Shown here: positions 1 through 7,558 of the stretch, one piece after another | How positions within the stretch are numbered: the first letter of the stretch is position 1 | Layout of the letters: every line of letters begins with the position of its first letter | From: an uncultured Anaerolineales bacterium | GTDB lineage: Bacteria > Chloroflexota > Anaerolineae > Anaerolineales > UBA6663 | Direction of reading: 5' to 3' | DNA length: 64,000 bases | Assembly: GCA_937952305.1 (NCBI GenBank) | Contig: CALFZO010000194.1 | Span: 22,823 to 86,822 of the forward strand | The notes under the pieces: generated by a model | The model's database searches: none | Told to the model about the DNA's origin: nothing | What the model saw: only the letters and a program-made list of their open reading frames with translations | Program-made: the position numbers and the translations under genes

Positions 1-165
1 CAGGCGGCGCTGCTCCTGCCCGCGCCGCCCAGCACCTCCACACCAGCCGACCACGCCGGCGAGCTTTGGCCGGAGGCTCAGCGCCTCCTGCAAACGCTGA
101 CCGGGTCGGCCTCCGCACCGCTGGCCGGCTTCGCGCCGGAGATCAGCGCGCCCCCGTTCGGGTAA
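1..165 (+). CDS. C-terminal fragment of an unidentified protein (cut by window edge)
   Basis: Frame 1 is open from the first base to a TAA at 163-165 and gives the last 54 residues of a protein. Codons end mostly in G or C, as in neighbouring genes. The fragment is rich in Ala and Pro (a tract near its start reads LLLPAPPSTSTP) and shows no domain I recognise. The start lies outside the window. It could be a chance open frame, but the 5' continuity and codon use favour a real gene end. Confidence 0.45.
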   Translation, partial: QAALLLPAPPSTSTPADHAGELWPEAQRLLQTLTGSASAPLAGFAPEISAPPFG

Positions 166-328
166 CCCTCGCAGCGACCGTCTTCCCACTGCCCAACCCT
201 AAAGGACACCCGCCAGGACGTGCGGCGGGCGTTGGCCGGACGAGCGCGCCGTAAGTTGAGCGCGTGGCGTGAACCAGCCGGGCGCGACCACTGTGCGCGC
301 GGACCCGGACGCGCCGGAGCCTCGTCCT

Positions 329-1069
329 ATGTCGCAGCGCTTGTTGATCTTCCTCCTGGCCGCCAGCCTGTTGACCGGCGGCGCGGCGCCGGGCGCCAGC
401 ACCCGCGGGCGTTTCTCGCCGGCCGAGGCGGCGCGGGCCGCCCACCTCGTCGCGGTTCTGCGCGAGCGCTATCACGTCATCGTCACCGGGTACGGGCAGG
501 CCGGCCCCGACGATGGCGGGGCGTGGCGCACGCTGACCGAACTCGAATGGACGGCCGAGGCCGTCTGGCGTCTCGCGCTCGCGCTGGGCGGCCCGGAGTC
601 CTTCCGCCACCTGTTCGGAGGGAATGTGCGCGTCGCCCGCTGGACGGTGGCGGGTCTGCGCGCCTTCGCGCCGCCCGGCCAGCTCGCCCTCGTCGGCGAT
701 GTGGTCCTGACCGACTATCACTTTGAGCACGGCCGCCTGTACGCCCTCTATCTAACGGCGCATGAGTTCGGGCATGTCCTGGACACACGCCGCGGCGGGC
801 GGCTGTCCCAGGACTTGGTGGCGACTCTCGGTGCGCGTCATTGCCACCCGCATCTGCCGATGGCGGATTGCACCTTTGATGTCAGCGCCGCCGCCGAGCC
901 GGCGCCCGGCCATCCGCGCGAGCCCTACGCCCGGCATTCGCCCGAGGAGTACTGGGCCGAGGTGTTCGCGGCGTACGTCCTGCCCGATTACTACGCCCGG
1001 AACAGCCGAAACCATCGCCTGGGGGCGCGCACGCGCGCGTTTGTGATCAATCACCTGCTGCGGCCGTGA
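329..1069 (+). CDS. Secreted HExxH metalloprotease-like protein
   Basis: This is a 246-residue protein with a hydrophobic N-terminal segment (LLIFLLAASLLTGGAA) that looks like a signal peptide. It has a zinc-protease-type motif HEFGH at residues 145-149 and acidic residues in EEYWAEVF near 206-213 that could give the third zinc ligand, as in gluzincins. The ATG at 329 is chosen because it places the signal peptide at the N-terminus and a GGAG lies 9 nt upstream; an in-frame GTG at 269 would add 20 Arg/Pro-rich residues. The rest resembles the anthrax-lethal-factor-like or other HEFGH peptidases, but I cannot name a family. Protease activity is inferred from the motif only. Confidence 0.7.
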   Translation: MSQRLLIFLLAASLLTGGAAPGASTRGRFSPAEAARAAHLVAVLRERYHVIVTGYGQAGPDDGGAWRTLTELEWTAEAVWRLALALGGPESFRHLFGGNVRVARWTVAGLRAFAPPGQLALVGDVVLTDYHFEHGRLYALYLTAHEFGHVLDTRRGGRLSQDLVATLGARHCHPHLPMADCTFDVSAAAEPAPGHPREPYARHSPEEYWAEVFAAYVLPDYYARNSRNHRLGARTRAFVINHLLRP

Positions 1070-1557
1070 ACCCGGAGTCCAGCGTCAGAGCGCCCGGCCT
1101 GTATCGGGAGCCGGCAGGATGAACGTCTCACCGGCGGCGCGACCAGCAGCACAAGGCCGGCGGAAGCCAGCGGCTCATCCGACTCAGTTATTGCGATTTC
1201 CGTCTGGGTTGGCGTCACCCCGGCACAAGCCGCGGTCCAGATCATTGTGGCATCGCCCGGATTCCGGCTCTCCACTTCGCTCCGCTTCGGGGGCCATGGT
1301 TCGCCGGAATGACAGAGGTGCAGATCAAATCAGTCATAGCCTTAGGATTACGCGCGCAGCGGGCGGCGCCTGCCGGGCCCGCTGCGCCAACGCCTCCGTT
1401 AAGGTTACGCCCAGCCCGGCGGCCTCCCCGCAGCCGACAGCCGCCAACGCATCGACCCACCAGACGACCACGGGCAGCGACAAGAGCAAGGCGCACAGCC
1501 TGCGCGCACCGGCCCCGGCCGGGCCACGATCAGGATCGGCACGCGGCGCAGGCGCGT
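1070..1557. other. Non-coding gap of about 490 bp between convergent genes
   Basis: No convincing gene on either strand. It holds one degenerate dispersed palindromic repeat (1213-1312) followed by GC-rich sequence with Ala/Pro/Arg-only frames, which I read as noise. The flanking genes converge here, so no promoter is expected. Confidence 0.6.
1213..1312. repeat. Degenerate dispersed palindromic repeat (REP-like, GTCATTCCGGCGAA type)
   Basis: The minus strand reads GTCATTCCGGCGAACC, then AGCCGGAATCCGGGC, then TCTGGACCGCGGC, then GCCGGGGTGACGCC. That is the layout of a widespread bacterial intergenic palindromic repeat (paired ATTCCGGC arms at 1261-1268 and 1303-1310, then a second CCGGC pair). 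Short frames within it mimic peptides such as VIPA..G, a common false-gene signature. Only one copy was seen in this window. Confidence 0.5.
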
Positions 1558-2547
1558 TCAGGCCGCCGCCAAGAGGCTGTGGACGGCGTCGATCACGAGC
1601 TCCGGCTCCTCCAGCGGGATGTTGTGGCCGCTGCGGGCGGCCACGATGCGGCGGCCGCGCGTGGACAGCGCCGTCAGCTCCAGTTGCAGCGCCTGCCAGG
1701 TCTCTTCATATTCGGCGCGCACGGACGGACCCAGGCTGGGCGGCACGGCCTCGGGCGGCAGTTGGCCGTGACTGAGCACGATCAGCGGCAGATCGCCCAG
1801 CGTCCGCACCGGCTCAGTGCGCGCCGCAGCCACGGCCGCCGTCTCCGCCAGCAGCGCTTCCACGTGCTCGCCGCCGGAGGCGATCCGGCCGCGGATCGCG
1901 GCGACCACGTCGGCGGGCAGCCGGTTGGCGCCGTCCACCGGGATCAGGGCCGGGTTGAGCGCCAGGAGGCCGAGCCGCGCCAGGGCTTGCAGCCCACGCA
2001 AGGGGGTCGTCATCGCACCGAGCATCCGCACCAGCGTCTGCGGAAGACGCCGCATCTGGTGTTCGTGGGCCGAATCCACCAGCACCAGACCGGCCACCGT
2101 GTCCGCATAACGCGCCGCAAACTGGCGCACCACCGAGCCGCCCAACGACCAACCGACCAGCAGGTAGGGTCCGGGGATGGCGGCTCGCGTCAGGAGCGTG
2201 TGCAGCTCCTCGGCCATCACGTCGGCGGTGCGCGGCCGCGGGCTGGGGGCGCTCCAGCCCAGGCCGGCGCGGTCATACGTGACGACCCGGGTGCGGCGCG
2301 CCAGGGCCGGCCGCACCAACTCCCACAGCAAGCCCACGCCGCCCGCGCCCGCGTCCAGCACGACGGTAGGCGCGCCCTCGCCCTCCACGCGCACGTGCAG
2401 GCGGTAGCCGCCCACATCCACCAACCGTCCGGCCGGCGGATAGCGGCGGCGCAGGCCGTCTTTAGCCAGGGCGCCCGCGATGAGAACACTGACGACAAGC
2501 CCAGTGACAATGAGCGCTGAAACGAGGGCAAGCAGGGAACCGGTCAT
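1558..2547 (-). CDS. Membrane-anchored alpha/beta hydrolase
   Basis: 329-residue alpha/beta-hydrolase-fold enzyme. An N-terminal hydrophobic helix (about residues 3-26, SLLALVSALIVTGLVVSVL) anchors it or acts as an uncleaved signal. The nucleophile elbow is GWSLGG; an oxyanion-type strand VVLDAGAG precedes it, and a His in SGHNIPLEEP near the C-terminus fits the catalytic histidine. The start is set by an AGGAGG site 5 nt before ATG at 2547; an upstream in-frame extension lacks one. The substrate is unknown: esterase, lipase or haloperoxidase-like activities share these motifs. It stands alone, convergent with the metalloprotease-like gene. Confidence 0.85.
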   Translation of the reverse strand: MTGSLLALVSALIVTGLVVSVLIAGALAKDGLRRRYPPAGRLVDVGGYRLHVRVEGEGAPTVVLDAGAGGVGLLWELVRPALARRTRVVTYDRAGLGWSAPSPRPRTADVMAEELHTLLTRAAIPGPYLLVGWSLGGSVVRQFAARYADTVAGLVLVDSAHEHQMRRLPQTLVRMLGAMTTPLRGLQALARLGLLALNPALIPVDGANRLPADVVAAIRGRIASGGEHVEALLAETAAVAAARTEPVRTLGDLPLIVLSHGQLPPEAVPPSLGPSVRAEYEETWQALQLELTALSTRGRRIVAARSGHNIPLEEPELVIDAVHSLLAAA

Positions 2548-2685
2548 GGTGACCTCCTGTGCTCTGAGCTGAGTATAGGCTGGCGGGTTTTGGTTGCGCT
2601 GGACCGGCGGTTGGTCGGGCCAGCGCGGCGCGGTCGTCGGTCCACCCGGTGGCGAGGACCCTGACGGCCTCTCCGTGAAGCCCAA

Positions 2686-2713
2686 GCCGCTGACCGGCCG
2701 GCCGGTCAGCGGC
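2686..2713. repeat. Perfect 28-bp palindrome downstream of the lipoprotein gene
   Basis: GCCGCTGACCGGCC is followed directly by its exact reverse complement. It starts 14 bp after the lipoprotein stop codon on the minus strand. There is no T-run on either side, so it may be a Rho-independent-like or mRNA-stabilising 3' hairpin, or a protein-binding palindrome. Confidence 0.6.
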
Positions 2714-2727
2714 GGGCGAAAGGGCGC

Positions 2728-3168
2728 TTACTCAACGGCCTCGGGAAAGACCCCGTCGATCTGGTCACTGTCGCTGTGGAAGGCGAAGTTTAGGCGCGCG
2801 CGGCCGTTCGCGAATTGGCCGGTCGCCGCCCAGCGGATCGAGCCCGGCGCCTTGCCCGGGATCAGCTCGATCTTCTCGAGCGCCACGAAATCGCCATAGC
2901 GCTGACGGAATTCCTGGCGGAAGGCCTGGAAATCGGCCTCCTGGATGGCGGCCTTCATCGTGTCGGACCAATCGCGGCTCCAGGCGGCGTAGTCGCCGGT
3001 GTTGAGCGCCTGCAGCGCGTTCTCGGCCACCTCCGCCGCCTGGGCTTCGGTCAGCTTGGATGTCGGCGCTTGCGGCACGGAGGCGGGCGCGGCGCTGCCG
3101 CAGGCGGCAGTGGCCAGGGTGACAGCCAGAACGGCGGCCAGGGTGAGGGTGCGGATGAAGGTGTTCAT
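2728..3168 (-). CDS. Small exported lipoprotein (DUF3887/DUF4878-like)
   Basis: 146 residues with a lipoprotein signal: a hydrophobic stretch after MNTFIRTL leading to the lipobox ATAACGS (Cys at about residue 23). The mature part begins with a low-complexity linker (PASVPQAPTSK) and then a compact alpha+beta domain with ALNTGDYAAWSRDW and a C-terminal FHSDSDQIDGVF strand. This pattern resembles the NTF2-like/DUF3887 small lipoproteins. ATG at 3168 has AGGAG at a good distance; longer in-frame starts lack it. Located outside the membrane if processed; function unknown. Confidence 0.75.
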   Translation of the reverse strand: MNTFIRTLTLAAVLAVTLATAACGSAAPASVPQAPTSKLTEAQAAEVAENALQALNTGDYAAWSRDWSDTMKAAIQEADFQAFRQEFRQRYGDFVALEKIELIPGKAPGSIRWAATGQFANGRARLNFAFHSDSDQIDGVFPEAVE

Positions 3169-3261
3169 GCGGTCGCTCCTGTGAGTGAGAGTGTGTTCCG
3201 ATGGCGACACCATAGCGCCGTGCGCGCGCCGGAACATCGGGCCGGGGCAGGAGCGGGGGCA

Positions 3262-3290
3262 AAACAAAAGACCGCTTCGGCAGCGGTCTT
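3262..3290 (-). terminator. Intrinsic terminator of the S51-peptidase/two-component operon
   Basis: On the minus strand AAGACCGCT-GCCGA-AGCGGTCTT forms a 9-bp stem (3268-3290) followed by TTTGTTTT. It lies about 65 bp after the stop of the gene at 3356 and upstream of the lipoprotein gene, so it closes the four-gene operon 3356-6591. Confidence 0.8.
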
Positions 3291-3355
3291 GAGCGGGGCA
3301 TTTGTCGCGGCGGGGCTAGGCCAAAAGACGGACGCTGCCGGAAAGACGGGCGCCG

Positions 3356-3823
3356 TCAGACGTCCTCGTTGAGCTGCAGGGCCAGGTAGCGGTCCAGATC
3401 GGGCCCGGCCGGGTTGGCCAGCACCGCGTCCAGCCAGGCCTGACGCTCAAAGCCGATCACGCGCAGGTCCCAGACACAGGCCGCCAGGCCGCTCGGCGTC
3501 TGGTAGACGAGCGCGTCTGGCTGGTCCTTGGGCGCCACGTAGACGTGATGGTGCAGTTCGTTCTCATCCGCCCAGAAATCCACGAAGACAAAGATGGCGC
3601 CGCGCCCGTCGTTCACGCCGACGAAACCGACGCCGTAGTGCTGCAGACCCGAGACCATTTGCAGCCGGGCCTGGGCTGCGGCTTTGCCGGCCGCGACCAC
3701 GGCCGGGCGCGGCGTGGCCAACTGGTAAGCGAGGCCGTAGACTTTCAGCCGCCAGCCAGCCACGGCCCAGACTTCCAGGCAGCGGATGGGCCGGGGTGCG
3801 TACGTCTCCGACAACGTGATCAT
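3356..3823 (-). CDS. Conserved-looking protein of unknown function, last gene of a signalling operon
   Basis: 155 residues, soluble, no signal peptide. I do not recognise the family. It has an aromatic-rich alternating-strand core (GFVGVNDGRGAIFVFVDFW) followed by a His cluster ELHHHVYV and a helical C-terminus, suggesting a small alpha+beta domain. Its ATG overlaps the response-regulator stop by 4 nt (ATGA at 3820-3823), so it is translationally coupled to the two-component pair and is likely part of the same response. Confidence 0.7.
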   Translation of the reverse strand: MITLSETYAPRPIRCLEVWAVAGWRLKVYGLAYQLATPRPAVVAAGKAAAQARLQMVSGLQHYGVGFVGVNDGRGAIFVFVDFWADENELHHHVYVAPKDQPDALVYQTPSGLAACVWDLRVIGFERQAWLDAVLANPAGPDLDRYLALQLNEDV

Positions 3824-4491
3824 GGCAGGCCTCCCGGGCCATCATCCAGGCGGGCCAGCCCCTCGCGCAGCGCGTACAGCGCGGCCTGCGTGCGGTTGGC
3901 CAGGTGCAGCTTTTCCAGGATGTTGCTGACGTGGGTGCGCACGGTGCGCTCGCTGACGACCAGGCGCGCGGCGATGTCGTCGTTGGACAGCCCCTGCGCC
4001 ACCAGGCGCAGCACTTCCACCTCGCGCTCGGTCAGCGGTGCTTCGGTGGGCGGCAGCGCCGGCGGCTGGTTGAGCTCGCGGATCAGCCGCCGGGCGACGA
4101 CCGGGTGCAGCGAGGCTTCGCCGCGGGCGACACAGTGGATGGCCTGCAGCAGCTCCGCCGGCGACGAGTCCTTGAGCAGATAACCCAGTGCGCCGGCCTT
4201 GATAGCCGGGAAGATCTGGTCATCTTCGGCGAAGGACGTGAGCACCAGGACCCGCGCCGGCCGCTCCAGCTGCTGCAGCTCGGTCAGCGCCGCCAGGCCG
4301 TCCCGGCGCGGCATCACCATATCCAGCAGGATCACGTCCGGCTGGAGGCGGCGCGCCAATTCCACCACTTCCACGCCGTCGGCGGCCTCACCCACCAGCG
4401 TCATCCCCGGCTCGGTGGCGAGCAGGGCGCGCAGGCCCTGGCGCACAATCGCATGGTCGTCGGCGATCAGGATGCGAATCGAATCAGACAT
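3820..4491 (-). CDS. NarL/FixJ-family response regulator
   Basis: 223 residues. The N-terminal receiver domain (about 1-122) has the acidic pair D11-D12, phospho-acceptor D57 in VILLDMVMP, a switch Thr/Ser in LVLTSF and Lys in LLKDSS. A LuxR-type helix-turn-helix follows (about 150-215), with the usual LTEREVEVLRLVAQGLSN and VSERTVRTHVSNILEKL. It is a DNA-binding transcription factor, presumably phosphorylated by the kinase encoded just upstream, whose 3' end it overlaps by 8 nt. Targets are unknown; the operon's own divergent promoter is a plausible one. Confidence 0.95.
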   Translation of the reverse strand: MSDSIRILIADDHAIVRQGLRALLATEPGMTLVGEAADGVEVVELARRLQPDVILLDMVMPRRDGLAALTELQQLERPARVLVLTSFAEDDQIFPAIKAGALGYLLKDSSPAELLQAIHCVARGEASLHPVVARRLIRELNQPPALPPTEAPLTEREVEVLRLVAQGLSNDDIAARLVVSERTVRTHVSNILEKLHLANRTQAALYALREGLARLDDGPGGLP

Positions 4492-5881
4492 AGCCCTCCT
4501 TGGCCGGCCGGGTCAACGTCACCTGCAGGCGCGTGCCGGCACCGGGCTGGGCCTGGATCTGGAGGGCGGCGCCCAGCTCCGCCGCGCGCTCGCGCATACT
4601 CCTCAGCCCCAGCCCGCCGCGGTCCTGAATGGCGGCCAGGTCGAACCCGCGCCCGTCATCGGCGATCTCCAGCGTCACCTGACGCGCCTCGGCGCGCAGC
4701 GTCACCGTCACGGTGGTGGCGGCGGCGTGTTTGAGGGCGTTATTCAGGGCTTCTTGCGCGATCCGATAGAGCGTCTCTTCGACCGGCCCCGGCAGATCCA
4801 GGTCGCCGTCCACGCGCAGGCCGGCCCGCACGCCGGCGCGCTTCTCCACCGCATCCAGCCGCTGCTGCAAGGCGCCGGCCAGGCCGGCTTGCTCCAGCTC
4901 GGCCGGGCGCAGCTCGTACACCAGCAGGCGCATCTCTTTCAGCGATTGCTGCGCGGTCTCGCCCAGCCGCGCCACGTACTCGCGCGCCTGCGGCGTCTGG
5001 CCCGTGCCCAGCAGCCGGCGCGCGGCCTCGGCCAGCAGGGTCAGGCTGTAAAGCGACTGGGTCACGGAGTCATGCAGGTCCCGCGCCAGGCGCTGGCGCT
5101 CCTCCAGGGCGGCCCGCGCCTGGGCCTCCACCAACCGCACGCGGTCGGTGATGTCCACCATCGCGCCGATCATGCGCACCGGCTGGCCAGCCTCGCTGTG
5201 GATGACGTAGCCGCGATCGACGACATGCGCGTACGAGCCGTCGGCGCGCCGGTAGCGATACTCGCCGCTCCAGAACGGCTGGCCGCTGCGGATGGCGGCC
5301 TGCACGCCGGCCTCGGTTGCGGCGATGTCGTCCGGGTGGACGTGTTCCATCCACCAGTTGTGCTCGCGGATCGTGTCGGCCGGATAGCCGAACAGGGTCC
5401 GCAGGCCGTGGTTCCACTGCACCGTGTTGGCGACCAAATCCCAATCCCAGACGGCATCGGCGGTGGCCAGCGCGATCAACTGGTAGCGCTGTTCGCTGGC
5501 GCGCAGCGCGCCCTCGACGCGCTTGCGTTCGGTGATGTCGAGGAACATCCCCAGGGCGCACGGCTCGCCGGCCTGCAGCGCGAACTCAAAATAGGCCAGC
5601 ACCTCGCGCCGCTCACCGGATTTGACGCGCAGGGTCAGCTCCAGCTCGCGCACCGGGCGGCGCGCCTGCAGCGCCTCGGCCAGACGGCGGCGTTCCGTCT
5701 CCACCGGCCACAGCTCCAGCGCCGCGGCCGTGCGGCCGACGACGTCCGCGCGTTCATAGCCGGTCTGCCGTAGAAAACTGACGTTGACGTCGAGGAAGCG
5801 GCCTTCGGACAGCGTGAGAACGCTCATCGCCAGCGGGCTGGCGTCGAAGAGGTTAGCGGCCAGGTCGCGCGCGGCGCTCAT
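4484..5881 (-). CDS. PAS-domain sensor histidine kinase (NarL-type, HisKA_3)
   Basis: 465 residues, no transmembrane segment, so probably cytoplasmic. Two PAS domains (about 10-118 and 130-247, the second with a PAC-like DITDRVRL end) precede a HisKA_3 dimerisation helix with the phospho-acceptor H270 in LARDLHDSVTQSL, and a HATPase domain with the N-box EALNNALKHA and G-box DDGRGFD. It pairs with the downstream regulator (8-nt overlap) and overlaps the upstream peptidase gene by ATGA. The ligand sensed by the PAS domains cannot be read from the sequence. Confidence 0.93.
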   Translation of the reverse strand: MSAARDLAANLFDASPLAMSVLTLSEGRFLDVNVSFLRQTGYERADVVGRTAAALELWPVETERRRLAEALQARRPVRELELTLRVKSGERREVLAYFEFALQAGEPCALGMFLDITERKRVEGALRASEQRYQLIALATADAVWDWDLVANTVQWNHGLRTLFGYPADTIREHNWWMEHVHPDDIAATEAGVQAAIRSGQPFWSGEYRYRRADGSYAHVVDRGYVIHSEAGQPVRMIGAMVDITDRVRLVEAQARAALEERQRLARDLHDSVTQSLYSLTLLAEAARRLLGTGQTPQAREYVARLGETAQQSLKEMRLLVYELRPAELEQAGLAGALQQRLDAVEKRAGVRAGLRVDGDLDLPGPVEETLYRIAQEALNNALKHAAATTVTVTLRAEARQVTLEIADDGRGFDLAAIQDRGGLGLRSMRERAAELGAALQIQAQPGAGTRLQVTLTRPAKEGYV

Positions 5882-6591
5882 CCCGCCCGATCCGGGTCGC
5901 GCCCGGGCAGGGTGAACGTCTCACCGGCGGCAAAGCGCTGGGCCTGGCCTTGCCAGTAGACGGTGACGGCGCCGGCGCCGGCCACCTGCCAGACCTGGCC
6001 GCGGCCGTCGTCCAGCATGCCGGTCTGCTCGTCCAGACCGAGCAGGACCGCCTGCGGCAGACGCTGCGCCAGCCGCGGCACCCACTTGAAGCCAAACGTG
6101 TCGTGATGGGGGATGACGCAGGCGCCGGGCACATAGCCCAGGCCGGCGTGCACTTCATCTTCGCCGGGGTCGTAGTAATGGGCGCACAGCACCATGGCTC
6201 CGGCGCTGCTGCCGGCCAGGACAGCGCCGGCCGCAAACGCGGCGCGCAGCGCCTCGGCCGGCGCGCGGCTGGCCAGCGTCTGGCCCAGATAGTGCGTGAA
6301 GCCGCCGAGCAGGTAGATCAGCCGGGCGCGCGCGAGCTCGCTGGTAATCGTCTGGTCGGCGGCGCTGGCCGCGTCCAGCAGCGGGACGACGGCGACATTG
6401 CGCGCCCCGAGGCCGCGAAACCAGCGCTCGCCGTTGCGGCCGGCGCGCCCATGATTGTGGTCCGGGACGGCCGCGGTCGGCAGGATGCGCACGGCGGCGG
6501 CCGGGCCGCCCGCGCGCTCCAACGCCAGCCGATCCGGCGCGGCCATCCGCCCGCCGAATTCGGCGCCGCCTTCCAGCAGTAACGATCCCAT
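5878..6591 (-). CDS. Cyanophycinase-like peptidase (family S51)
   Basis: 237 residues. The class-I glutaminase-like fold of S51 peptidases is indicated by YLLGGF (about 93-98) and the nucleophile elbow GSSAGAM (S129), with a downstream HHDTFGF and GLDEQTGML as in cyanophycinase-type enzymes, which cleave beta-Asp-Arg or alpha-aspartyl bonds. It is close to the usual family length. ATG at 6591 has GGAG upstream; an in-frame GTG at 6615 would add eight residues. It is the first gene of a four-gene operon with a two-component system, an unusual partner. No cyanophycin synthetase is present in the window, so the substrate is open. Confidence 0.85.
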   Translation of the reverse strand: MGSLLLEGGAEFGGRMAAPDRLALERAGGPAAAVRILPTAAVPDHNHGRAGRNGERWFRGLGARNVAVVPLLDAASAADQTITSELARARLIYLLGGFTHYLGQTLASRAPAEALRAAFAAGAVLAGSSAGAMVLCAHYYDPGEDEVHAGLGYVPGACVIPHHDTFGFKWVPRLAQRLPQAVLLGLDEQTGMLDDGRGQVWQVAGAGAVTVYWQGQAQRFAAGETFTLPGRDPDRAG

Positions 6592-6627
6592 GCGCTCGTC
6601 TCCGCGTTGAGTCACAGTGGTGCGGGC

Positions 6628-6663
6628 ATTATAGACGCTTCGCGGTGCTGGGCGTGTTATAAT
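6628..6663. promoter_or_regulatory. Divergent promoter pair (two TATAAT boxes)
   Basis: A consensus TATAAT lies on the minus strand at 6628-6633 (37 nt before the peptidase ATG) and another on the plus strand at 6658-6663 (33 nt before the ATG at 6697). Neither has a good TTGACA at 17 bp. The back-to-back arrangement suggests shared control of the two-component operon and the secreted-type protein gene. Confidence 0.65.
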
Positions 6664-6696
6664 CGCGCCGCCGTCTTAAAATTCCGTCTTATCCAT

Positions 6697-7512
6697 ATGC
6701 CCGCCTCCACAGAAACCCTGGTCGTCTGGGCGGTGGTGCTGTTGCTTGCGGGAGGGGGTATCGCGCTGCTGGCTGGCGTTATTACCCTGGCACGGTCCCG
6801 CCGCCATACCTACTTCCGCTTCCGGCGCCAGGCTATCCTGCACGGCTGGCGCAATCTCGCTCTGGGCGTTGGCTTGTTGTTGGCGGCCGGCGTGGCCGCG
6901 GCTTTTGGAAAACCGGCGCTGGAGGTGTTCGTGCCGCCGACGGCCACCGCCACCGCCACCGTCCCGCCCAGCGCCACGGCCACGTTTTCGCTCACCGCCC
7001 CGCCGACGGCCACCGCCTCACTCACACCGCCGCCCTCGGCTACCCTGCCGCCCAGCCTCACGCCCGACCCCACCCTCAGCCCGACGCTCACCGTCAGCCC
7101 CACGCCGGACCTGCCGCGAGACCGCGTCACGCCGCCGGCCGGCCCGCTCACGGTGACGCCGCCGTCAGCGGCCGTCGTCGCCAACTTGCGCATCGGCCGC
7201 TTCAACGATTGCCGCAGCGAACGCGGCGTGGGCGTCGTCTTCAACTCACCGGCCAAAACGCTGTATGCGCTGTTCGACTACGATAACTGGCTGCCCGGCC
7301 TGGCGTGGACGAACGTCTGGCGCCGCGACGGCCAGATCCTGTTGGTGGAGACGCTGTTGTGGGATGGCAGCACCGGCGGCTGCGGCTTCGCCGACTACGA
7401 CAACGGCGGCCAGCCGTGGATACTGGGGACGTACGAGGTGCAGATTTTCGTCGGGCCGACCTGGCTCGGCTCGGCGCAGTTTCAGATCGCGGACGGCACG
7501 CCGACGCCCTGA
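6697..7512 (+). CDS. Membrane-anchored protein with Pro/Thr linker and extracytoplasmic beta domain
   Basis: 271 residues. Two N-terminal hydrophobic segments (about 9-30 and 50-68) flank a basic loop RSRRHTYFRFRR. Then comes a long low-complexity linker of PTATATATVPP/TPPPSAT type (about 78-150). The C-terminal domain (about 165-265) has conserved-looking Cys (FNDC and GGCGF) and Trp residues, and a strand-rich ending YEVQIFVGPTWLGSAQF. The linker is typical of Chloroflexota surface proteins. The domain is unassigned; the divergent position suggests a link to the neighbouring two-component system. Confidence 0.8.
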   Translation: MPASTETLVVWAVVLLLAGGGIALLAGVITLARSRRHTYFRFRRQAILHGWRNLALGVGLLLAAGVAAAFGKPALEVFVPPTATATATVPPSATATFSLTAPPTATASLTPPPSATLPPSLTPDPTLSPTLTVSPTPDLPRDRVTPPAGPLTVTPPSAAVVANLRIGRFNDCRSERGVGVVFNSPAKTLYALFDYDNWLPGLAWTNVWRRDGQILLVETLLWDGSTGGCGFADYDNGGQPWILGTYEVQIFVGPTWLGSAQFQIADGTPTP

Positions 7513-7558
7513 AGCGGCGCCCGGGAAGCTCAGGCGAGATCGCCGGAGCTTCAGGTTC

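Noticed and set aside
1309..2520. 403-residue plus-strand frame opposite the alpha/beta hydrolase
   Set aside because: Arg/Gln/His-rich antisense shadow; the hydrolase has a strong ribosome site and catalytic motifs.
5878..6591. Isoaspartyl dipeptidase PepE instead of cyanophycinase-like
   Set aside because: Both belong to S51; the GSSAGAM elbow with the following HHDTFGF segment fits the cyanophycinase side better, but the substrate call was kept open.
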